From positions 12,219,501 to 12,283,500 of the forward strand of contig NC_087249.1 in assembly GCF_037042905.1 (NCBI RefSeq): DNA of 64,000 nucleotides, read 5' to 3'. The stretch is from Lytechinus pictus (taxonomy: Eukaryota > Echinodermata > Echinoidea > Temnopleuroida > Toxopneustidae). A model generated the notes under the pieces. It saw nothing but the letters and a program-made list of their open reading frames with translations. It had not been told where the DNA came from and ran no database searches. Both the position numbers and the translations under genes were made by a program. How positions within the stretch are numbered: the first letter of the stretch is position 1; each line of letters opens with the position of its first letter. Positions 40,329 to 52,960 of the stretch are shown here, piece by piece.

Positions 40329-40837
40329 TCAAATATAATAATAGTTATGATGAATATAAATGACCGAAGATTAAAGTTATAAGAGGAACAGAAAGACTAG
40401 TTGTTCAGTGACTGATATATGGATCCCAATAAAGCACACGGCAATGTCTTTATCACGTGACTTGATAATCCCAGAAATAACCTTTGTTCTATTATCTTGA
40501 TCATCGTGGAATCGGGCCAAATAAAGAGAGCAGCATGAGGTCGCATGTACTTGCGATATTCTTAGATGTAACAGTATTTTGATGTGCACACGTATAACAC
40601 AATTAACAGGGTATATAGAAATGCCCCCAAGGTTACTCTTGTTATTTTTATCCTAATGATCCATTAATTTCTCTCATCGTGTTCATGTACCATAAACATG
40701 TCTCAATGGTATTGCATTTTACTATTCCCCCTAATTACCACCGAAACATGAGAACACTAATACATCAAAATACTTAAAATTATGAATTCATGAGCGTTAA
40801 TAAATGATTTTTAAAATATTGATTGATTTATTCATAT

Positions 40838-41069
40838 ATTATTACTATTGTTATTATTATTATTATTACTAGTATTGTTATCATTTTTATAATTAATATT
40901 ATCATTATTGATTTTTTATGATTATTATTATTAATACTCTTATTATTAGTATCATCATTATCATCATTATCATTATTATTATTATTACTATTTTTATCAT
41001 TATTACTATTATTATTATTAATACTATTGTCATTATTATTATTTTCATTTTTTATGGGGGGGGGGGGGG
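40838..41069. repeat. (ATT)n/(ATC)n microsatellite ending in a G run
   Basis: About 215 bp of ATT/ATC/ACT triplets, then a run of 12-13 G at about 41057. The Ile-rich frame here is an artefact of the triplet period. Confidence 0.88.
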
Positions 41070-41339
41070 GACTTCAAATGAGTATTTTTCTTGCGATCCT
41101 CACGTTTATACGAAATTATTATTGTAGGTACTTCTGGAAGAAATTACTTATAAAAACAACACGAATACATTAACACAGTAACTTCTTCAACAAGAAAGAA
41201 CGAGAACATTGGACGTTATGAAATTCACATTCGTGATATTAATAATTTAAGAATCTGAATGGGTATTCAAAACGATGTAACATTCAGAGTGAAAAACCCC
41301 CTGCTTAAATAAAGATTTATTATCATTAACAGTAAAAAA

Positions 41340-41640
41340 AAAAAAAAAAACTATCATTAGTCATATCGAGCTGAATTTATTGTTTATTTTTTTAATTTAT
41401 CGATATCTTTTGACTCTATGTGTGATTTTACAAATATTATATTTCAAGATAATAAAAAACCAATCGAATTGATCAATTACGTTATTTATAACAAGAACAA
41501 CAGTAACAAAAAACAAGAACAACAACAATAACAATAAGAGCAATAATGATGATAATAATCATAATACCATCAACAGCAACAATAATAAAAAAATAATAAC
41601 AACAACAAAATAATCATAACAATTATAAATGGGTTGATAA
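41340..41640. repeat. AAC/AAT-rich low-complexity sequence
   Basis: CAACAAC, AATAAT and ACAAGAACAACA runs with a poly-A at 41336. Not coding. Confidence 0.7.
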
Positions 41641-41972
41641 GTCAGGCAATATCATGATACGAATTAAGATGGAATAATAAACATCATATGAAGCAAAACA
41701 AAATATACAATTTTCTCTTTTATCTTCTACCTGCAGTCCAGAACTGTTATTTCGATTGCTTATGGCCACCGCACATATTTATTTTCATTAACTTATCCTT
41801 ATTTATATCGTATATGATATACTTTTTGGTCACTTATGTCAAAAAAATGATGCAACAGAACTTTCGGAAACCACTTCGTAAAGTGACTTTGAAAGTTAAA
41901 AAGTTCACACATCCGCCCAAGATGTGCGGATTCTCAATTCTGAACTCTTTGTTCAAGTTCATTCTCCGACTC

Positions 41973-41986
41973 GTTGCCATGGAAAC
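41973..41986. promoter_or_regulatory. RFX X-box-like motif
   Basis: GTTGCCATGGAAAC fits the X-box form (GTNRCC, short spacer, RGYAAC with one change). It sits in a GC-richer stretch (41960-42090) that could be a promoter, but no gene start is assigned to it. Confidence 0.35.
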
Positions 41987-42119
41987 GCCGTTGGGAAGTT
42001 TTAAAAATAGACGATACGCCCTCTCGCGGGAGCACCCACATGCACCAGGGCTTTTCCTCGGGAAACTTCGGGACTTCCCCCTTCTGAGCCCCTACCTAGA
42101 TCCGTTTCATCGAATTTGA

Positions 42120-44690
42120 TTGCATTTTACTAAATTTGGATGCCGAACAGTTGTATCTTTCCGATCTCTATAATGGAATAGGTATTTATTAATTTTCTTC
42201 ATCCGAAAAAGTATCATGTTTCATTACGACCCCAAGGAAAGGAATATTAGGTTAAAAAAAATAAAAAAAATAACAACCCCCCCAAAAAAAAATTATCCTA
42301 TTTTACAGAGCGTTTTTTGAAACGTTGAAGTTGTGAAAGTCGAAAAACTGGAGAGCAATTATCAATCACAGCGATTTTCCTACATCAATTAGAGTACATG
42401 GGCTACTTTGATTAGGAGGTTTGAAAGGAAGTCGGATTTCAGTCCAAGAAAAATAGATAAATAAAGATATAACAAATAAATTAATAAAGAAATAAATAAA
42501 TACAATAAATAGAATAAATGGAAATTGATTAATAAACTAAAAGAGCTGAATAAATAATGAAGAAATACGATTTTAACCTAATGTATTAAAAAAATAATAA
42601 TTATTGTATTTCCGACTTTATTAAATCCTGCAAATAACTTGTCGATTTGATTTCCGTAACATCGGGTAACATACCAACTTTATATGACATTGAATATTAT
42701 GACCAAAAAAAATTGCAGAAAATTATTTTTTTATATCAGTCGTAAAGTCTTTCTTCGATCAGCATGTTTAGGTTCATTCGGCGGATTTACAATAGAGTCA
42801 GAGTATTATTATTATTATTATTACATGAGATTGAATTCATTCTATTCAGTTCATTCATTCATTCATTCAACCATGAAAGCGATAACGAGATAAAGACTTC
42901 CAAATTAAAAATTCAAATACTAAACAAGATAAAAGATTCACAAAGTAAAAAAAAGTAGGCCTACATATATGTAGATGACTCGGAGACATCGGAATGCTTA
43001 CCAAAGAAGACACCATAATACATTCATGCATCACAAATAAAAAAATCAAATATTATAGAAAAAATAAGAGTAATTGCTACATCAAATTATACAAAATTGG
43101 TCGAAGTAAAAGAGGTGACAGGGTGGGGGGGGGGTAAACAATGGTATTCTAGATTAGAATGATAACGAATACAAATATGAGTATGGGGGAGAGGCATACT
43201 TTAAGCTTGCATCTGTTGTGTTTGTGAAACAGTCGTAGGGGCTTCGGAAAGGGAAAGAAAAGAAGCACCCCTGTCTAGTCCCTCCGTGTATTCTCTCGCT
43301 GTCATACATTTAGTTGAACTTTCAAACCAACATGACCAACTAATGTGTCGATCGCTCCAAACCGACTAAATGTCGGTTTTATTAACTATTTGTGTTTGTG
43401 TATATGGAAAATCTCCTTTTTATGCTCTTTTGTGAGTATTTGACACTCGAAAAAAGAAGTATGAGTATGTTGAGTTTTGTGTGAGAGAGTGTGATATGGA
43501 AATTCAATGTAAGACTCAACCAGCTAGCAAGTAAAAAGAAACCCAAACATTTGAAATAAATAGTGCTTCCACAAAGAAAGAACACAAAATGTATAGAGTA
43601 TAGTGTTCAGTATATGAATTGCCAATGTATCTTCTAAATTGTTAAGAGGTGATATTTTATTTTGTGTATTTGTTTAATATGTCAAGAATTGAAGTTAATT
43701 GTTATCAAATAAACACAATCAAAATAATAAAATGAAAAGATTGTATGTCATCGGAAACAGCGAAACGTCTTTGGTCGGTCTGGGCACTCTGGGGTCAGTT
43801 TCGTTGATGTATAACGGTACTATGTTACAGTCACATCAATGAAAGCGACTCCAAACCGACCGATAGTATGTAGTCTGTAACATCGTAAACGGCTTCAGTT
43901 AGTCTAGATTAGTTCTGGTAGATGTGGTTGTACCGTATATATAGGGAAAGTGCTTGAAATGACCAGGGCATCGCGACGTCACACATTCAAAGTAATCATG
44001 CTCAAGCCTTGTAGTTGGGGGTGTTTTCATGTTTATGTTTTGAAAATTATGAATTGACTGATCACTTAAAACAATGTTATAGCAATACGAGTATAATGGA
44101 ATATTATCATCCTTTCTTTTTTTCATTTCCAACAGAACATAACTGAAAAGCCAGAATAAGAGTCGATCGCCAGAGAGGCTATTTTTGGTTTATATCTTTA
44201 GCTAAATTCTAAAAACATAACACTATTAATGAATGTGTCAATGGAGGTAAAGCTCGGTCTCATAAATCAGGATACAATATATCTTAGAGCTATTGGCTAG
44301 GCACTGTAAATAAAATTTGTATATGGAAATGAGAATGATTATTATGATGCGCTCCACTTATCGCTTTCCCAAGTTAGTGTTTGCAAAACTTTAGTGATAT
44401 ATTTTGGTCGGATGTCTTTTCCATTCTCAAATTTAAATTACATTTAGGTATCAGACTTAATTTTCACCCTTCCCATGCCTCATATCATGTCTATGGTGGT
44501 GTCAAGATGTCAAATGAGGAAGCCAATTGTCTTGAAGGTAACTTCCGTTATGAACAATTTTGACACGGTCCAATTTGGAGTGAGTGAGTTCTCCCCTGGT
44601 AGTCTATCGGTTTGTCTTTAATTCTTCATGTCCGGTGTATGCACGTACTGTAGATGTCTTTCAAGAATGGCTTGTATCTAATGCCTTGAT
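42120..44690. other. Intergenic, no gene recognised
   Basis: AT-rich, with short (ATT)n at 42806-42823 and (ATTC) words at 42853-42868. Segments at about 43755-43870 and 44490-44560 resemble 48390-48480 and 48640-48720, evidence of an old dispersed or duplicated sequence. Confidence 0.4.
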
Positions 44691-44693
44691 TAA

Positions 44694-46112
44694 AATAACG
44701 ACCAACCACAGTTTGACCAAAGGAATAACCACAGTTCAACCGAAATGGGAATGGCAACAGATCGACGGAAGAAATGACCAACGTTCAACAGAATAAAGAA
44801 CTACAGTTCAACCGTAGGAATGACCACAGTTCGACCGAAGGAATGACTACAGTTCGACCGACGGAATGACTACAGAACAAACATAGGAATGACCACAGTT
44901 CGATCGAAGAAATGACTACATGTCAACCATAGGAATGACCACAGTTCGATCGAAGGAATGACCACAGTTCGGTCGAAGGAATGACCACAGTTCGACCGAA
45001 GGAATGACTACAGTTCGACCGACGGAATGACTACAGAACAACCATAGGAATGACCACAGTTCGATCGAAGAAATGACTACATGTCAACCATAGGAATGAC
45101 CACAGTTCGATCGAAGGAATGACCACAGTTCGATCGAAGGAATGACCACAGTTCGACCGAAGGAATGACTACAGTTCGACCGACGGAATGACTACAGAAC
45201 AAACATAGGAATGACCACAGTTCGATCGAAGAAATGACTACATGTCAACCATAGGAATGACCACAGTTCGATCGAAGGAATGACCACAGTTCGATCGAAG
45301 GAATGACCACAGATCGACCGAAGGAATGACTACAGTTCGACCGACGGAATGACTACAGAACAACCATAGGAATGACCACAGTCCGATCGAAGAAATGACT
45401 ACATGTCAACCATAGGAATGACCACAGTTCGATCGAAGGAATGACCACAGTTCGATCGAAGGAATGACCACAGTTCGACCGAAGGAATGACTACAGTTCG
45501 ACCGACGGAATGACTACAGAACAACCATAGGAATGACCACAGTTCGATCGAAGAAATGACTACATGTCATTGTCAACCATAGGAATGACCACAGTTCGAT
45601 CGAAGGAATGACCACAGTTCGACCGAAGGAATGACCACAGTTCGACCGACGGAATGACTACAGAACAACCATAGGAATGACCACAGTTCAACCGAAATGG
45701 GAATGGCAACAGATCGACCATATCCTGAATGACCACAGTTCGACCGAAGGAATGACTAATAATAATAATATTAATAATATTCCGCATTTAAATAGCGCTT
45801 AATACATCGGATCGACGTCTCTAAGCGCTTTACAGACATATCATACAATGTATGCACCTTCTCCACTCCCTGGGGAGCATTCCAAAAATAAGAGTTCCAA
45901 GACTGGATTCCTAGGCATACTACATAAAGGCTTTCACATCCTACCGGGTACCCATTTAACACCTGGGTAGAGAGTGGTAAAGCCGGTGGATTAACGCCTT
46001 GCCAAAGGACGTTAGGCCATGGTGGGATTCGAACACACGACCCTCTGATTACAAGGCGAGAGACTACAGTTCGACCGAAGGAATGACTACAATTCGACTG
46101 AAGGAATGACCA
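44694..46112. repeat. 23-bp satellite with a 161-bp higher-order repeat
   Basis: The monomers are 23 bp (GGAATGACCACAGTTCGATC then GAA, and variants). Seven successive monomer types form a 161-bp unit: the diagnostic variant TACATGTCAACCATA recurs at 161-bp steps (TGTCAACC words at 44921, 45082, 45243, 45404, and 45565 with a 6-bp insertion). Many monomers hold the palindrome TTCGATCGAA. The array is interrupted by a SINE at 45759-46061 and resumes for about two monomers. Confidence 0.93.
45759..46061 (-). mobile_element. tRNA-derived SINE inserted in the 23-bp satellite
   Basis: The minus strand has a B-box-like GTTCGAATCCC after AGAGGGTCGTGTG, then the body, and an AAGCGCT core. It ends in an (ATT)n tail (plus-strand left end). 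It is flanked by the 5-bp duplication GACTA (45754-45758, 46062-46066). Removing it restores a normal satellite monomer. Copies at 47745-47992 and 48037-48360. Confidence 0.9.
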
Positions 46113-46122
46113 CGGTTCTCAC

Positions 46123-46395
46123 TGGCGCACAGATTGGGGGGGGGGGGGGTGTCCATGGCACCAAGCCCTTCCCCCATCTGTACGCCAGTTAGAACTCTCC
46201 ACTAAAAATCACGACCAAGAAAAAAAAAGGAGAAAAGGAAAACCTCCTGAATGTCACGCTATCTATGACAAAATTAGATTTTTGTTTTAGAAAGGTCAAA
46301 AATTTGATCACTCGCTGCGCTCCCTCACAACATTTATTATTATTTTTACCAGCACGCCATGTCTGGTCCCCTTATTTATTTTTTTGGCTCATTAC
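46123..46395. mobile_element. CACTGGCG-ended element with G/C-run core
   Basis: Starts CACTGGCGCACAGATTG and a G run, and has a nearby inverse CATCTGTACGCCAGT. It continues with CACGACCAAGAAAAAAAAAG and CTCATTACGC as in 38756-38930. Possibly one element nested in another. Confidence 0.5.
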
Positions 46396-46399
46396 GCTA

Positions 46400-47740
46400 A
46401 TGCAGTAAGTGTTAACATAATCAGGATGAATGTTCTTCCTAAAAGTGACATTGACGATAATCTTCCTTAAAACCAACACCTTCACCGACCATAGCAACAA
46501 TAAAAAAAGGAAGCAACATATATCTATGGAAATCTCAAACTAATCCTTATGACATCGTTGACTAAAATGCTTTAACTTAACCTTGCAGACTTGTACTGAC
46601 ATTATTCAAGTTTCCACAAACTTTTAGAAAAGAGAGCCTGAGATATTGGAGGTTCTTTAAGAAAACAAGACTGAAGGGGCGAGCTTTTCTCTGAAGGTTA
46701 GGATCTTAGAAATATGACAAGTGACATAGATTCGTATTATATGCCAACCATGGCAAGAGTTGAAGAAACATGAAGTATCACGCACAGAGGGGATAGCGGT
46801 ACGACGGATCGAGGGTGGGGCAGGTTTGATTTAACTGCGAAGTCCGGGGTTCCAAGATCCGGGGGTGGGGGGGGGGGGCTTGTTGTCATTAGTCACGTAC
46901 TCTATTTTACAAGTATTTTTTTCATAGTTGAAATACAGTATTATATAAAAGCAAATTATCATAATCATTATAAAGATATCAGAAAATAGAGGGATCCACT
47001 ACTAAGCAAAGGCTTGTAGTGCATGTGTGGACCCTTCTAAATAATTATTGTAGAATTGCCTACAAAGACGGACACAGAATTAAAAGGGAAACACACACGA
47101 GGAATATGAAAATAAAGGGAAAAGAAATAAAGAAAGATAATATAAGAGTAGGACTTTAACGCTGAAAGTGAAATTAAGTTAAGGAGACATGAAATGGTGA
47201 ATTTATCGAAGTACAGTATGACCTGTAAAGTTTTTAAGTTGTTTTTATAAAAAGAACCGAGGGATGAGCTATTGATGATCTCTTCACTCAAAAAGAAATA
47301 TATAGTACATTAAGCAACATTATATTCTACATATGTTAATATATTTTTTTTAGATGAATGGAAAGAAAACCTATAATCAATAGACTAAATCTAATTTATA
47401 AATTATATATGAGGTACAGTTCCCCATTTCATATTTCCCATGATTGATTAATGTCCTTTCGATATTAATTATATCGTAATAAATTTATCAAACATATTCC
47501 TTTGATTAACCGACCACACCTTATTATCTTGGCAAACATTACTGGCAGGTTTAATAAGGTCATAACCTTTTAGATAGATTAAAATTGTAGGAAGACGTTA
47601 GAGGAACTAAAACTTTCGACCACGCCCTGAACTTGAGAAAAAAAGCATATTATTATAAAAAATGCAGTTTATTCATTTTTGATAATGATAATAATTATAA
47701 TAATAATAATTCATTAATAATAATAATAATGATAATAATA
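46400..47740. other. Intergenic, nothing recognised
   Basis: No supported gene. A poly-G run lies at about 46860 and AT-rich repeats at 47660-47750. Confidence 0.45.
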
Positions 47741-47744
47741 ATAA

Positions 47745-47992
47745 TAATAATATTCCGCATTTATATAGCGCTTAATACATCGGAACGACGTCTCTAAGCG
47801 CTTTACAGACACATTATTACGCCGGTCATCGGATCCTTGCATGCCCGCATACAATGTATGCACCTTCTCCACTCCCTGGGGAGCATTCCAACAAGAGTTC
47901 CAAGACTCAATTGCTAGGCATACTACATAATTATAGGCTTTCACATCCTACCGGGTACCCAATTAACACCTGGGTGGAGAGTGGCAAAGTAT
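47745..47992 (-). mobile_element. SINE copy, lacking the tRNA-like head
   Basis: Shares TTCCGCATTTATATAGCGCT, CGACGTCTCTAAGCGCTTTA, CTTCTCCACTCCCTGGGGAG and CACATCCTACCGGGTACCCA with 45759-46061, but stops before the B-box part. Followed by a (GAT)n run. Confidence 0.88.
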
Positions 47993-48036
47993 GGATAATG
48001 ATGATGATGATAATAGTAATGATAATAATGATGATA

Positions 48037-48360
48037 ATAATATTTATAACATTCATACAACGCTTATTACAATCTGTTTCTAAGCGCTTTACATTATTAT
48101 TACCCCGGTCATCGGATCATGTCATGCCTGCATACAATGCATGCTCCCTCTATACTCCTTGGGGAGCATTCCAACCAGAATTGTAAGAATCAGTTGCTAT
48201 ATATACTACACTGGCTTTCACATCCTACATGCATTTCACACCTGGGTGGAAAGTGACAAATTTTGGATTGACGCCTTGCCAAAGGACGGTAGGCCGAGGT
48301 GGTATTAGAACACACGACCCTTTGATTATAAAGCGAGAGTACGAACCGCTACTTCACGAC
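48037..48360 (-). mobile_element. SINE copy, full length but diverged
   Basis: Carries TCTAAGCGCTTTACATT, CTTGGGGAGCATTCCAACCA, GACGCCTTGCCAAAGGACGG and GAACACACGACCCTTTGATT, the same order as 45759-46061. Confidence 0.85.
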
Positions 48361-48773
48361 TCTTCCACAATTCTTGTCATATCTTCTAAGTCGACTCTAG
48401 ACCGACCAAAGCTTATTGCGTTATTTCATGTATTTCCAATGATATACAATCAGTCTTTTTAGAGTTGGTTTCGTTGGTGTGACATTATTCGTAATTCATT
48501 ATGTAAATTATTTGGTTGCCCGATACGACATTTTTTTCAAATCTTATATGAAACAATCACGAGAAAACACTCTGGAACTGATCAAAATCCCCTTTTATGT
48601 ACCAAAGATTTGTTGAATTTTGTATTATGAGCGTTATGCATTCATGGATGTTACCGTTTTGATCATGTTGGGGACTGTCAAATGGATGAGGTAATTGTCT
48701 TGAAGGTGATTTCCTTTTCCCATTCCTGCGTCATCAAAGTCATCTATCCTGCTGACATACGGCTGATGACATT

Positions 48774-49086
48774 GGCCCGTATTCTGAAGTCGGGTTTAAC
48801 TTAAACTCAGGTTTAAAGTTGTGGTTTAAGTATGCATGGACAGCCAATTGTTACATAATCACTAAAAGTAGAGATATCATACTTTCAGCTCATTCGGCTC
48901 TCATCATTCATAATTGTGTAGGAAGTATAAATAGATGATTGTCTTCACCATTGATGATTCAGGAAAGAGCACAATAAACATAAGAAACATACAACTTAAT
49001 AAAAATGTTGATACTTTTGGCTTCCCATACTTAAACCACAACTTTAAACATGAGTTTAAGTTAAACCCGACTTCAGAATACGGGCC
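48774..49086. mobile_element. GGCC-ended foldback MITE, copy 2
   Basis: Starts GGCCCGTATTCTGAAGTCGG and ends with the exact inverse. The arms of about 60 bp are nearly perfect. Flanked by ATT (48771-48773, 49087-49089). 313 bp. The arms are better preserved than in copy 1 (2022-2346), so this copy is probably younger. Confidence 0.9.
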
Positions 49087-49307
49087 ATTAAGGTTTGAAG
49101 TCACTTGGACTACACGCAGTTGGTCTAATTCTCAGAAAGTCAGATGGTCGTGACCATAACCCATACTATATCCAACAATTTATTCAATGGTGCAAGCGAA
49201 AAATAAAACCTTCGACGCGCCATCTTTCGAAACTCGACCACCTAATTTTATACCATTTCCCCGTGGGCGTACCTTGATAATACCTATACGCGGTAATGAT
49301 CTATTCA

Positions 49308-49467
49308 GGGCTCCGTAACACAGAGGTTTGCGATGGATTACAAATATGAAAGAACCGCGCTGATTGGTCCCTGGTAAGTATTTTAAACCAAATGCGCGTG
49401 TAACATTGATATTGATTGGTCAATTTATTTAATGATTGACCGCTAATCTTTGTGTTACGGACCCCAG
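49308..49467. mobile_element. Small foldback MITE, GTAACACAAAGGTTAGCGAT family, copy 2
   Basis: The left CTCCGTAACACAGAGGTTTG and the right AATCTTTGTGTTACGGACCC are inverted. Similar length and ends to 50350-50494. Confidence 0.75.
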
Positions 49468-49484
49468 GACTACTGGAGGTATTC

Positions 49485-49535
49485 GCCAACGTTGTGTGTG
49501 ATTGTGTGTGTGAGTGTGTGAGGGTTGTGTGAGGG

Positions 49536-49574
<39 letters not shown>

Positions 49575-49583
49575 GGGGGGGGG
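49485..49583. repeat. (TG)n microsatellite followed by a G run
   Basis: TG repeats with interruptions end in about 13 G. Confidence 0.92.
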
Positions 49584-49687
49584 GTTATGTTCTATTTCTT
49601 GGTACATGTATCTGTTTTGGCTATTCCCTGTAAATCGGTGGTTAGTCATTCACCAACCTGGGTTCGATTCAGTGATCTCGTGTAAGT

Positions 49688-49848
49688 CCTATGAACCGTT
49701 TCATAAAGAGTTACAACTGCTGTAACTTTGCCACAAAGACAACTACCATGGTAACAGGGCTAACCAGTCAATAACAATCAAGGTTTCCCGTGTCGTTACA
49801 ATGATGACAAAGTTACCATCGTTGTATGTATTGATGAATCAGGCCCCT
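49688..49848. mobile_element. Foldback element, CATGGTAAC-bearing family
   Basis: It begins CCGTTTCATAAAGAGTTACAA and ends with the approximate inverse (ACAAAGTTACCATCG, then GATGAATCAGGCCCC). The interior ACCATGGTAAC and CCAGTCAATAACAATCAAGG resemble 37850-38043 and 53264-53408. Confidence 0.55.
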
Positions 49849-50349
49849 GCATTATCAGTCGTAGATAACTCCAACGCTAGCTTGGCGCAAACCCCAAACC
49901 TGTAGAAAACCTTGGCGTTGAATGTCTCATACTATATTTGTTCGGCTGACTCTTTAAGGAAGACATGCGTACGTCTTGTTCGACATCGCCAAACATTGAC
50001 GCAACATAGTCGGTCACAAGAACGAAACCATTCTACACCGACCGATGTGATTGTGTGTGAGTGTGAAAATAATGCGAAATAACGCATTGAGCTTTGATCG
50101 ATTTGGCGGCGGATCGATTGTGTGACTGCGGTCACAGTTAACGCCTCCATCGGACGATGGCATGGTCTATAATACTAGTCTCAAACGCCGGGGACAGGAT
50201 AATTGTTTTCTTGGAAAGGATTCCATGTTGCTAAATTAAACAAGATTCATCTTCCCATACTCCCATTGAAACCGGCCTACGTTAACGCTGACATTATGCT
50301 GTTCTTTGGTGACCGCCTTTTTAATTTTTTTTTATCGCAACCACATCCT

Positions 50350-50494
50350 GGGCCCAGTAACACCAATGTTAGCGATTAATCGCTAAATAAAATCAAGATT
50401 GTATGGGCATTTTGATCAGTAGACTGACTGGGAACCAATCATGATTGTTCTTTCAAATTAGCGATTAATCACTAACCTTCGTGTTACGGGGCCC
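50350..50494. mobile_element. Small foldback MITE, GTAACACAAAGGTTAGCGAT family, copy 3
   Basis: The left GGGCCCAGTAACACCAATGT then TAGCGATTAATCGCTAA, with the right half TTAGCGATTAATCACTAACC then GTGTTACGGGGCCC. 145 bp. Confidence 0.82.
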
Positions 50495-50499
50495 AGATC

Positions 50500-51770
50500 T
50501 CATCTCTCGATCACCCCCTCTCTTTATCGCACCGTAGGCCCCCCTCCACCACACCAACACGTCATATTCATGAAACAGTTTGTGCCTATATCATACAGCA
50601 AATAAAATTCTGTTGAGGGAACAGCCACACCAAAACGATACCAATACAGAATGGTACATTAAATTGAAAGTTTATTTACCACAATCTTCATAAAAAACAT
50701 ACAAATCAAGAAGTATAAATATTTCAATAAAATACATTATAACACAAGTGAGTATATGTAAGAATAGCGGTAGAATCACTGGGAAGTTACAAGGAACTTA
50801 TAAATTAGTAATCCTGAAATGAACACAAAACAACACAATTAAAAAAAATGCAGTTAGGAAATACAGAACAAACAAACATAACATGTATAACATAACATGG
50901 ACCATACAGCATGCGCTGCACAAACTGTATTCATCCATACGTGTTAGGCCTTAGGCAAATTACGTGTTAATTGGTTCCTTTAATCATGATAACATTACAT
51001 CTCACGGGGGGTAAACCCACTAGCCCTTTTCGGATGTCAAGCTTGTCTCGCTCAAGGGGCTATTCTTGGACTATCTGATCAGGACTGGGTACATTAACAT
51101 ACACTTCCATTTCAAAATGTCACGAGATTTTTTCATTTTCCCCTCAAACAAAAATCGCAATATCACTGACATGGGGGTACATGGGTGTGTTAACTATTAC
51201 ATGCATTTTGTGGCTTTATAGAGCGATGGATCTCAGTTACTATTTTTGATTTCACTGTCATGTGGCGAAATGGAATCGGAAAATTATGTCATATTCATCA
51301 TAATGTCGGTTTCCAGAGTATTCACTTCCCGCTTTTTTCCTTCAAATTCCTTAAAACATGTTCATGAAACACGAACGATTTTCTTCATGGGATACTGGAA
51401 ACATTCAAATCCTATTAATAAGGGGTAATATTTTGTGTTTAGCATTCTGAGCCATCCAATACAATACAATGTGAGTTTATTATTTAAATTTCTAATTGAA
51501 ATTAAGTTTATCATTTTCTACCTTAATTGCACGTCAATGAGCCATTCTTCACCGAGAATTTTAGAAATGAGATCTATCGGGGAGGCCCCAAATTATTAAC
51601 AAATGATAAAATGATAAAGTCATACCCTTGAATACTAGAATAAAAGATGACTTCATTGTAAGCAATCGGGGAAAGGAAATTTGATATAATTCAAAAGCAT
51701 CGTTGGTAACAAGAACTGAATGGTAACATGACATGAGCTCTTGATGCGTGCAGGAATAGTAGTACACAGC
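50500..51770. other. Intergenic, nothing recognised
   Basis: No supported gene. The A-rich start at 50657-50900 could be a decayed retroelement 3' end, but no protein remains. Confidence 0.4.
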
Positions 51771-51774
51771 TCCT

Positions 51775-52960
51775 CGTCATAATATTAAAGGTTACCAAAA
51801 ATTTTCTGTAGAATCTGATTTTTTGTGCTATTTCCCCTATTTTGAGGGTGCTGAACATGAATCTGCTTGTTGCCAAATTTATAAATGCCATCTTCGACTG
51901 TTGCCATGGCAACGGATTAATTTCTCAAAAATAGCATGTATTCCCCTGTAAACGGTAGATAAACATGGTAAAATTACCCATTTGGTTAATTTCAAGTTTC
52001 TTATTCAATAAGAATAGAATTTACAAACATTTAAGGCCATTGAAATAGTTCAGATTTTCCTGTTACCATGGTAACGGCCTCTTTTTACCCCCCAAAAAAG
52101 ATAAAAATGAGTAAAGATGTAAAATATGATGAATTCTTTTGAATTTTCCCTAATGTGAGGGTGCTGAAAGTAGATGTGCTTGTTGCTAAATATATTAATA
52201 CCATCTTGCACCATTGCCATGGCAACCAAATTACACCTAATTAGATAAACAAAAACAAAAAGATGGTTGGAAAAGATAATCGTTGAAAATCACTAAATTA
52301 GATATACAGTACATCTGTGAGTTTGACCCACTATTCAATTTTAAATGCAAAATAAGTATTCAGTATGACTTCAATGGTATGCTAAGATTGCTGTTGCCAT
52401 GGTAACCAATGTTTCAACAATGAATATCAATGTTACATTGCCTGTTGCCATGGTAACTGTTTTTTATCAAAATAGAATAGATTTGAGAAAAATTGTAAAA
52501 TAAACCTTTTTCACCGTATTTGAGTGTTGAACATGTATTATATACATGTATCTTCTTTGGATATTACCATGGCAACCAAATAACATCTAATTTGCTAAAC
52601 AAATAGCAGAGTGTGAAAAGGTAATGTTGGAAAATGCAAGAAAAAGAACTTAACTTCCATGCGTATGGTTTTAACATCTCATTTTACTTTGAACACAAAT
52701 TAAGTTTTCTGCATGGGTTCATTGGAATAATAATTCATGATTCCATGGCAATCCCTGAATTAATTAGCGATAAATACCAATGCTAAATTGTATTTATAAT
52801 CAAGAAAGGAATGTACTAGTATATTTCATGTCAGAAAGTAATATGCCACACAGGAAACATATTGTCTCCAAACAATACTCTCTCTCTGGAACATATATAG
52901 TGGTTGCTATGGTTACACCTCATTTTTTAATCATTTGAAATTGTTACTTTATGAAAAATT
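51775..52960. repeat. Degenerate repeat array with RFX X-box-like palindromes
   Basis: Palindromes occur at 51900 (GTTGCCATGGCAAC), 52062 (GTTACCATGGTAAC), 52213 (ATTGCCATGGCAAC), 52393 and 52444 (GTTGCCATGGTAAC) and 52563 (ATTACCATGGCAAC), with decayed forms near 52741 and 52903. They sit in larger degenerate units: TTTGAGGGTGCTGAACATG at 51841, TGTGAGGGTGCTGAAAGT at 52154 and ATTTGAGTGTTGAACATG at 52518. X-box motifs are bound by RFX factors. Function here is not shown. Confidence 0.75.

Noticed and set aside
41688..42119. 143-codon plus-strand ORF
   Set aside because: No domain and a mixed composition; the GC-richer end is notable, but there is no splice or start context to support it.
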